A stretch of 64,000 nt of DNA, taken from the NCBI RefSeq assembly GCF_018812025.1, contig NC_063052.1:26175726-26239725 (forward strand). The letters are read 5' to 3'. This document shows, in pieces, positions 27,895 to 36,800 of the stretch (positions within the stretch are counted from its first letter, which is position 1; each line of letters begins with the position of its first letter). The notes below the pieces were generated by a model, which searched no databases, was not told the DNA's origin, and saw nothing but the letters and a program-made list of their open reading frames with translations. The position numbers and the translations under genes are program-made. Origin of the DNA: Megalobrama amblycephala. Its lineage: Eukaryota > Chordata > Actinopteri > Cypriniformes > Xenocyprididae.

Positions 27895-30800
27895 CATATA
27901 CCTATTATGTTATTCATATAGTAGCATTGTTATTCAAGTAGTATAATATTTTAATGAAACATCTTTTTATGTGTGGCAAAAGAAGTTTTTGTTGGTGTGC
28001 ATATGATACGCACTTTTGCCCCTACCCCATACCACTAATCCTACTGTTATGTGAAGCAGAAGACCCAGAGGCGAAAGTGCAAATTAACAGGATTTATTCC
28101 ACAGTCCAAATAGTTCAACAAAGGCAGACTGCTGAGCGCCGTCACACCGGAACGCTCGCAGCTGGTTAACAGGAAAAAAGGAATCAAGTAGCAGTCTCAG
28201 CCGAGGGCGTGCAGAGCCCTGTAGCTTGGTCTCAGATCTGGAGCGCCTCGGGTTGTAGATGGAGTATACAACGGCTGGTAGCTGGAAGAAACCAGGCTAG
28301 AGGAATAGAGGGCTCAGATGGAAGGATCTCAAGGTGACTACAGGGACTGGGAATATGACTAAGGTGGTCACACAAATAGAGGTTAAGGATATCAAGCTGT
28401 AAGCAGAGAGACAATGCCAATAACAGGTTTACAATCATCCGACAAGAAGCGTGAAGAACAGCAGGAAGAAATAGTCAAGAAAATCAGAGAAAAAAGTGCA
28501 ACAGGTGAGAGAGCAATCAGCGTGCACGCCGATAGTAATGAGAAACAGCTGAAGCCAATATGCAATGAAGGCAGAGGGAAAAAAGAGAGAATGAGGAGAA
28601 AATCAAACCCGGCTCATGACAGTACCTCTCTCCCGAGGAGCGCCCCCTGGTGCTCCCGAGGAAGAGGACTGGCGAGAGCGAAGGAAGTCCTCGATGAGCA
28701 AGCGGTCCAGGACGTTCCGGGCTGGAATCCAACTCCTCTCCTTGGGACCGTAACCCTCCCAATTGACCAAATATTGATGACCACGCCCACGGCAGCGCAC
28801 GTCCAGCAGCTTCCTAACCCTGTAAACAGGTGAACCCTCGATAAGAACAGGACAATGGGTGGGTCGGGCGGGAGTGCGAATAACCGGTTTAATGCAAGAA
28901 ACGTGGAACACAGGGTGGACGCATCGCAAGTAGGGAGGTAATTTGAGTTTGACGGCTGCAGGACTAAGAACCTTAACTATGGAAAAGGGACCGATGAAGT
29001 GCGGCGCTAACTTGCGAGAAGCGCACTGCAGGGGTAAATCCCATGTGGAAAGCCACACTTTCTGACCACAAACGTATCTGGGCGCCTTAACATGACGACG
29101 TTTGGCGGTGCGACGCATGCGCTCTCTGTTCTGGCACAGAGCGGCTCTCACGGTTCTCCAGGTACGCTGGCAACGTCGTTTAAATGTTTGGACTGAGGGA
29201 ACAGAGGCCTCTGTCTCTTGGCAGGAGAACAGAGGTGGCTGGTACCCGAGACAAGACTGAAAAGGTGATAGCCCTGTGGCTGACGAGGGAAACGAATTAT
29301 GGGCGTACTCGACCCATGGCAATTGTTCGCTCCAAGACGAGGGATTGCGAAAGGCCAAAGTGGCCGAAGCGCCAATCTGTTGGCAAAAATCCCTCCAAAA
29401 CTGAGACGCAAATTGAAGGCCCCTGTCCGAAACAATATCTGAAGGGAGGCCATGGAGACGGAAGACGTGTTCAATGAATATCTGGGCTGTCTCCTTGGCA
29501 GAGGGAGGTTTACAGAGCGAAACAATGTGGGCGGCTTTCGAAAAGCGGTCTACAATGGTCAGGATGACCGTATTATTGGCAGACGGCGGAAGCCCCGTCA
29601 CGAAATCCATAGCGATATGGGACCAAGGACGGGACGGAATCGGAAGAGGCCTAAGTAGCCCTGGGGGAGGAGAACTGCTCGATTGCTTCGAACTGCAGAT
29701 TGCTCCTGAGAGCAAATTGCACAAGAGGCCACGAACCGGCGCACATCACAAGCCTTAGTGGGCCACCAAAAACGCTGGCTAATGGCTGCGAGAGTTCCTC
29801 TTACCTACTACTAACTACTAATTTAGAAGAATGCCCCCAGCGGAGAACAGCAGGACAAATCGACCTGGGAACAAACAGCAAATCCCGGGGACATTGTCGA
29901 GGAACAGACACATTGGACAACGCCGCCTTAACCTGCCTCTCTATTCCCCAGGTAATGCCCCCAACCACACACCCGTCTGGTAAGATAGTCTCAGTGGTGG
30001 AGGCGCTCTCCGAGGTACCGAACTGGCAAGAGAGTGCATCAGGTTTAGTGTTCTTAACGCCGGGACGAAAAGAAATGGTAAAATTAAAGCGTCCAAAGAA
30101 GAGCGCCCAACGAGCTTGGCGAGCATTTAGTCTTTTAGCTGAACGAATATATTCAAGGTCGAAAGTCGGCAGGAGAAATAAGCGCACGGATGGACCTTTT
30201 CATCAAGCGGCAAGCGCTGAGAAAGCACAGCACCGTCAGCCACATCGGAGGCATCAACCTCGACGATGAATTGTCTCTCGGGGTCAGGTGTTATTAGTAT
30301 GGGAGCTGTGGTAAACAGCTCCTTGAGTTTATCGAACCCGATATTCAGAGTGCCCTAAGGGAGTATTGAACGCTGTCTTCCATTCATTGCCCTCCTTAAT
30401 ACATACTAAATGGTAAGCGTTACGGAGGTCAAGCTTCGTGAAAACCTTAGCTCCCTGCAAGATCTCAAAAGCCGATGACATAAGAGGCAAGGGATAACGG
30501 TTCTTGACTGTTATGTCATTAAGCCCCCGATAATCTATGCAGGTACGCAAGGACCTGTCCTTCTTTTTCACAAAGAAGAACCCCACACCGGCGGGCGAGG
30601 AAGAAGGAAAAATAGTACGAGCAGCAAGACTCTCAGTAAGGTACTTCTCAAGAGCTTTACGCTCAGGTGCGGATAAAGAGTACAATTGGCCGCGAGGGGG
30701 GGTAGTATCGGGAAGCAGCTCTATGCTACAGTCGTACGGGCTGTGAGGAGTAAGAGAAGCGGCCCAGGAACGACTGAACACAGCTCGCAGATCGTGGTAC

Positions 30801-33800
30801 TCCTCCGGTACTCCAGACAAATCACCAGGCTCCTCCTGAAAAACAGAAACAGAAGAAACGGCAGGAACAGCAGACATAAGACAATGAACATGAAACGACA
30901 ATTTCCAGGACATAATGTTCCCCTCGGCCCAGTTAATCTGAGGGTTATACTGAACGAGCAAAGGATGACCCAAAACTACAGGGGCGATAGTAGAACGAAA
31001 AATAAAAAATGAAATAGTCTCTTGATGATTGCCAGAGATGGTGAGACTCACCGGAACGGTTACATGACGAATTCTTGACAAATTGCTCCCATCTAGAATA
31101 AACACAGGGGTAGGATTCTCTAGCTCACGCAACGGAATGTCTCTCCCTAAGGCCCACGCCTCGTCCATGAAGTTTCCCTCCGAACTTGAATCAATGAAGG
31201 CTAGGCAAGAAGCGACAGAGCCAGACCAGCGAAGGGTGACAGGAAAAGTGGTGTGGGTCTTTCCAGAAGGGGGATGCGAAGTAGCGCTTGACAGTAATCC
31301 CTGGTCTACTGGCGAGCGCTTCCTTTTAACGGGCAGACGGCAACCAGATGGCCAGATTGGCCGCAGTGGATGGAACAGGTGGCGCCACACGGGCACGGCT
31401 TATCCAGTCTGATTGCCAATTCCACCAGCTGATCTAAAGCAGTGGAGACTTCACGTGCATAAATATCGTCTTTGATATCGGAAATTCTAACCTTCCAGAA
31501 TACGTGCTGTCAGAGCTGGTTCGTTCCACTCACATGTCGCAGAGAGAGTGCAAAATTCGATGCCGTAGTCAGGAACCGAACGTTTCCCCTGGCGCAGCAC
31601 CGCAAGCAGACTGGAAGCCTCACGTCTAAAGACGGATCGATCAAACACCTTGGACATCTCTTCCTTAAAGGTGGTGAAAGTCTGGCAACAGGCAGACTCC
31701 ACTTCCCAGACAGCTGTAGCCCAGTCACGTGCCCTTCCAGTCAACAGAGAAATTACAAAAGCAATCCTGGCATGGTCAGCTGCGTACATAGAGGGCTGAA
31801 GGGAAAAGACAACTTCACACTGAGTCAAAAAGGCTTTGCATTCGTTTGGCTCACCCGAATAACGTGATGGGTTGTTGATTCTTGGTTCGGTGGAAGCGCT
31901 GGGAGACGGAGGATCAGACTGCTCGTGGCGGAGAAACTGGAAACGTGATTCAAGTCCGTCACCTGAACCGCGTGATTCTCCACAGCGTGTCTGGCAGCAG
32001 TAAGCTCCTCCTCATGTCTGCCGAGCATGGCACCCTGCATCTCGATAGTAGAATGGATAGGTCCTTCCTTCGCTGGGTCCATGTCTGGTCGGATGATTCT
32101 GTTATGTGAAGCAGAGGGAAAAAACAGAGAATGAGGAGAAAATCAAACCCGGCTCATGACACCTACCCATTGCAAATCATATGCATGCAAAAAGTAATTT
32201 CAGCATATTCACCCCCTGCAGCTGCCTTTAAAGGGGTGTTGGCCCCCAACCATTGTGCTTCCTCCGGAGCCACAGCCAGTAGCTCGCTTTCTCTGCCTCC
32301 TCTTCCAACTCCTTTTATGGTTTTCCGCAGGTTTGACCCCACAACTCCAACACCCTGGAGCAGCTGGACTGCTGTTCTGCCCACAAAGCCTCTACAACCA
32401 ACCTCCACTGGGTAGACCCTGGCTCTCCATTGCTTGGGAGCTTGGAGTACTTGAGATGCTTCCTTTCATGGGCTGCTGTCATGCCCTCTTCCCAGGGGAT
32501 GGTAAGTTCAGTGAGGAGAACCCTTTTCTCCACCGTGGACCACAAGATGATATCTGGCTGGAGGGTAGTTGTCACGATCTCTCTTGGAAAGACCAGCTTC
32601 TTCCTGAGGTCTGGTGACATCTGCCACTCTTTGCCTAGTGTGAGCATGGTATTCCTTTTCTGAGTCGAAGGTTGGAGCATGCTGCCAGACTAGACAAACT
32701 CTGCCTGGAAAGACTTAACTGCTGCTGATGTGCGATTTGCTGCTACCCTACATCTCTCTAGGACCTCCGCCAGCTTATTCAGGACTTGATCATGACATCA
32801 CCTGAAGTGTCCCTGGGTCAGCACCACTTTGCACCCTGATAAGATGTGCTGGATGCTTGCCTTGATGTTACCACACAAGGGACAGCCTACCTCATCTCCA
32901 AACCACTGGGTGAGGTTACGGGGGCATGGAAGGGTGTCATATGTCGCCCTCAACAGGAAGCTGAGCCCGGATTGTGGCGTCCTCCAGATATCTGCCCAGG
33001 TTATGCGCCCGTTCACAGTCATGTCCCATCGCGTCCAGGCTCTTTGACTGCCTTGGGATATCACCTTTATGTGGAAGCACTCATGCTCCAGCCTGGTAAC
33101 TTCATCCACCACCAGTCTTCTGCTGTCTCTTGGTGGCTTTAGACCAGAGCTGCTGTGGTGCTCCCCAGCCTAGGCCAGCCCCGACTGGTCTGGACTAACC
33201 CCATCACTTCTCGATGTTGAAGACTAGAGATAGCATGCTCTACCCCAGCTTGCGCCTTCCATTTGCGGCCTGTTCGGATGGGGACTTTTGCACTCCTTAT
33301 AAGCGGGTCCGCTGAGTCCTTTAGCTCCAGTACAAGGCTTGCCTTCTCTTGTTTGTACCCCAGGCTGATGGATTTGATAGGGAGCTCCAGCATGTTCCGG
33401 CCAAAGAGACCTGCATCTGAAAAGCAGCGGGGCAAGCCCAACCACTTTCGAATGTAGTTGTTGACAAGGGTGTCCATCCTGCTAACCTCTTGTTATAGGA
33501 ATTTCACAAACCTTTAGAGGAGCACAACCAATGCACAACCTAGGTAAAGATGATAATTCCGCAAATAACTGCTATTGCAGGTTTCAAACAGAGATGGCGG
33601 CAAAGAGGCAAAATTTGCGTACTGCAGCTTTAAAGTCCCCTTGAAATCAAAATTGAAGTTTTTTTAGCTTTCAGTATGAATATGGGTAACACTTTAGAAT
33701 AATGGTCCATCATTAATAAGTAACTATGCAGGAAGTAATGCAGGACAAATCAGTAGTACTGCTTTAACACTTCAGCTACTACTATTAAATAATAGAAACA

Positions 33801-36800
33801 AGCTTAACTAATCAGTAAGTAATATCAAATTTAGGACTAAGATAGTTCCTTATTAGCTAATCAGTAATTACAGAATGAGATTGGCATCATTAAGAACTAA
33901 TAGGTAACTATGACAAATTATAAATATTACCAATTCATTAATTACATTACATTAACCCTCTGGAGTCTGAGGCTGATTTGGGGCCTGGAGAAGTTTTGAC
34001 ATGTCCTGACATTTGTGCTTTTTTCAGTTGTTCATAAACATATTAATGACACAAGTGTCATTACACTGTATTCAGCACAAACTAGGCTACCATAATATGT
34101 GAGGAACATGTGTGTACATGTTTGTGTTTTTGAAGGAATAACGTTTATGCGTGGTTACTGAAAAAACAAAAAACTTAAGTCACTGATATAAGGCCAATAA
34201 AAGTATATTAAATCTGTGTTCGCAAGACTTTTGGGTATTGAAGGTTGTAGACTAGAGTTTTTGCTTCAAAATTATGTAAAAATTATGCTGACTACTCTTT
34301 CATTTATAACAATATACTGATTTAGTTTTTGTAAGACACTTTTTGCCAAGAAACACGGTATGCGAGGAGGCGTGAATCTCCATGAATAATGGCTCATTCT
34401 CACCTGTGAAGACAAAAGAATTGAATAGTAATGACCTGAAAAGACTTGCATATTAATGAGGCATTTCAGTCAGGTAGGCTGTGAAAAAAAACTTCTGTGA
34501 TGTCTCAAGCTCATCATGGTATATGAAACATACAGAAAAATGTTATTACAATATAAAATAATGGTTTTATATTATACTTTAAAATATAATGTATTTCTGT
34601 GATGCAAAGAGTCTGAATATAGGCTTTTAGTTTAAAAGCATGCACATTTGGAGAAATATAGGATTCTCATATGTTTATGTCAATTTTCTATACAGAGGAG
34701 TTATTTTTTATTTAATATTCATTGTTATCTCTATGAGCGCTGGTGTTTGCAATTCATACTGCAGCCGGAGGGTGCTCTGTGCATTTTAGTCCACAAATTC
34801 ACCTAAGAAGAAGACGATATTCCATGAATGGTGTTTACCAATTCATACTACAGCCGGAGGGCGCTAAAGAAACAAAAACTCACTTAAAACTTATCAATAG
34901 AAGAAAACAAACAGGAATTTACTGAATGTCTTCCAGAGATCGCTAACCATGGCTTTTTCATCCAGATAAACAATTTTCAAGGCAATAAATACACGATTGA
35001 GATGATGAATGCATGTGTTGTCTCTGAATTTGCCTGTGAATAGCGCTGGCTCCGTGGGTGTGGCCGCATTAGTGGGTAATGAGCTGAATCACGGACTTCT
35101 GACATGGCTCTCTTTTCATACAGATTACATAAACACAGAATGTTTGTTTTCGATTTGACTTGCACGATTTAAAACCTGACATTTCAACGTTTTGTTAGAC
35201 ATAAGTATGAATTTTTTGTGATTAGTATTCACTAAGTTACACTTCATTTTCTGAGAACTATCAGATTGGACTTCGTTCAGAGGGAGATGAGAGATAACGC
35301 ATCATGTTAGTTTTCTTTATTTTACAAAAAGCACAACATTTTGTTTTTACTCTGAGTGTATACAAATAAAAGGAGATATTCTATAGTTTCAATTGATGTA
35401 TTACTTATGTCTCTATGACAAAAAATGACAGAGTATTTTAAGTCTGTTTTGCTGCAATGTGAAAAAAACCCTGCAAAACGCGCCGGCGCGTTTTTAGACC
35501 TCAGAGTGTTAAAGTGTCTGAGATGTGAGCAATTATTTTTTTTACTCTCAAAGTGGTCATGAAATGCACCATTAATCACTCAACTGTTACCTAGTCACTA
35601 TGCAAGAACTACTAGCGATCTGGACCATTATTTTAAAGTGAAAAACACCTTTTTCACTTTTAAAATAACTTACACAAACAATATTGTTATTTTTTTTTAA
35701 ATTTTAACATAGGCTAACTTACACAAACTATATGATTCCTGTCAACCCATTTTGTGACACAGGGTTTGAAAACGTGATATAAAGAATACATATAAACTTC
35801 AATGTTTTATATAAACTATAGACATATAAACTTCGATGACGATGTTTTCTGAAACTTAAGCGTGCAAGTCGCATGCTTCACATTATGAAGGGAACTTGTG
35901 ATGGAGACTTCAGAGAGAACTGTTTGTGTTGTTGGACATCGTTTTATTAAAATGCTGTGAGGAGACATAGAACAACTGATGAAATACAGATGATTAAATG
36001 CGTATATGCCCATACACTCGCAGCCTCTATATGAACTGCGCACAAAATGACTATGAGTTTAAACATCTGAGTTCTTTGTCGAGGGCTGTGTATGTCAGAC
36101 TTTGTTGGGCCTAATGCATAATGCCATTGTGTTTTACGCACAAATAGTCACTACACCATGAGTATGCCAATAAATTGTTTCCATCACCTTAACACACATT
36201 TGAACTAATGCAAAACTGAATTTCTTTGATAATTCTGACATTATTACGGCTTTTATATTATGTATGGAAGAATAGGAATGCAGGATTTGTTGTGACACCT
36301 TATAAACCGAAAGAATAAGGAATAGCAAATATCAGTTTAATTAAAACATAAAAATGTAAATATAAATGAATAAATCATTTTAAAATGGACAAATGAGTAG
36401 ACATTTAAAATTGTTGTGCAATACTTGTTTTATGTTAAATGTTTGATTATTCATGTTAAATGTAAAAATGTTAAATAAAATAGAACAATGAAATTAATAA
36501 ATAGCCTAGTAGGCCTATAAAAAATAAATAGACATATGAGACTGTTTATTCACATGTTTAAAACAGTTTAAAGGGTTAGTTCACCCAAAAATGAAAATTC
36601 TGTCATTTATTACTTACCCTCATGCCGTTCCACACCCGTAAGACCTTCTTTAATCTTCGGAACACAAATTAAGATATTTTAGTTGAAATCCGATGGCTCT
36701 GTGAGGCCTTCATAGGGAGAAATGACATTTCCTCTCTCAAGATACATAAAGGTACTAAATCAGTTCATGTGAGTAAAGTGGCTCAATATTAATATTATAA

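Larger units (their letters stand above)
28045..32161 (-). mobile_element. Ty3/gypsy chromovirus-type LTR retrotransposon
   Basis: TG...CA element with five-base target duplications cctac at 28040-28044 and 32162-32166. Order on the minus strand: short 5' LTR (32100-32161), gag, protease/RT, RNase H, integrase with chromodomain, 3' LTR (28045-28621). The 5' LTR keeps only its two ends. The coding region is broken into four pieces. Host introns supply no function for it. Confidence 0.92.

Noticed and set aside
28414..30269. Several long plus-strand open frames
   Set aside because: They are antisense shadows of the gypsy integrase and RNase H regions.
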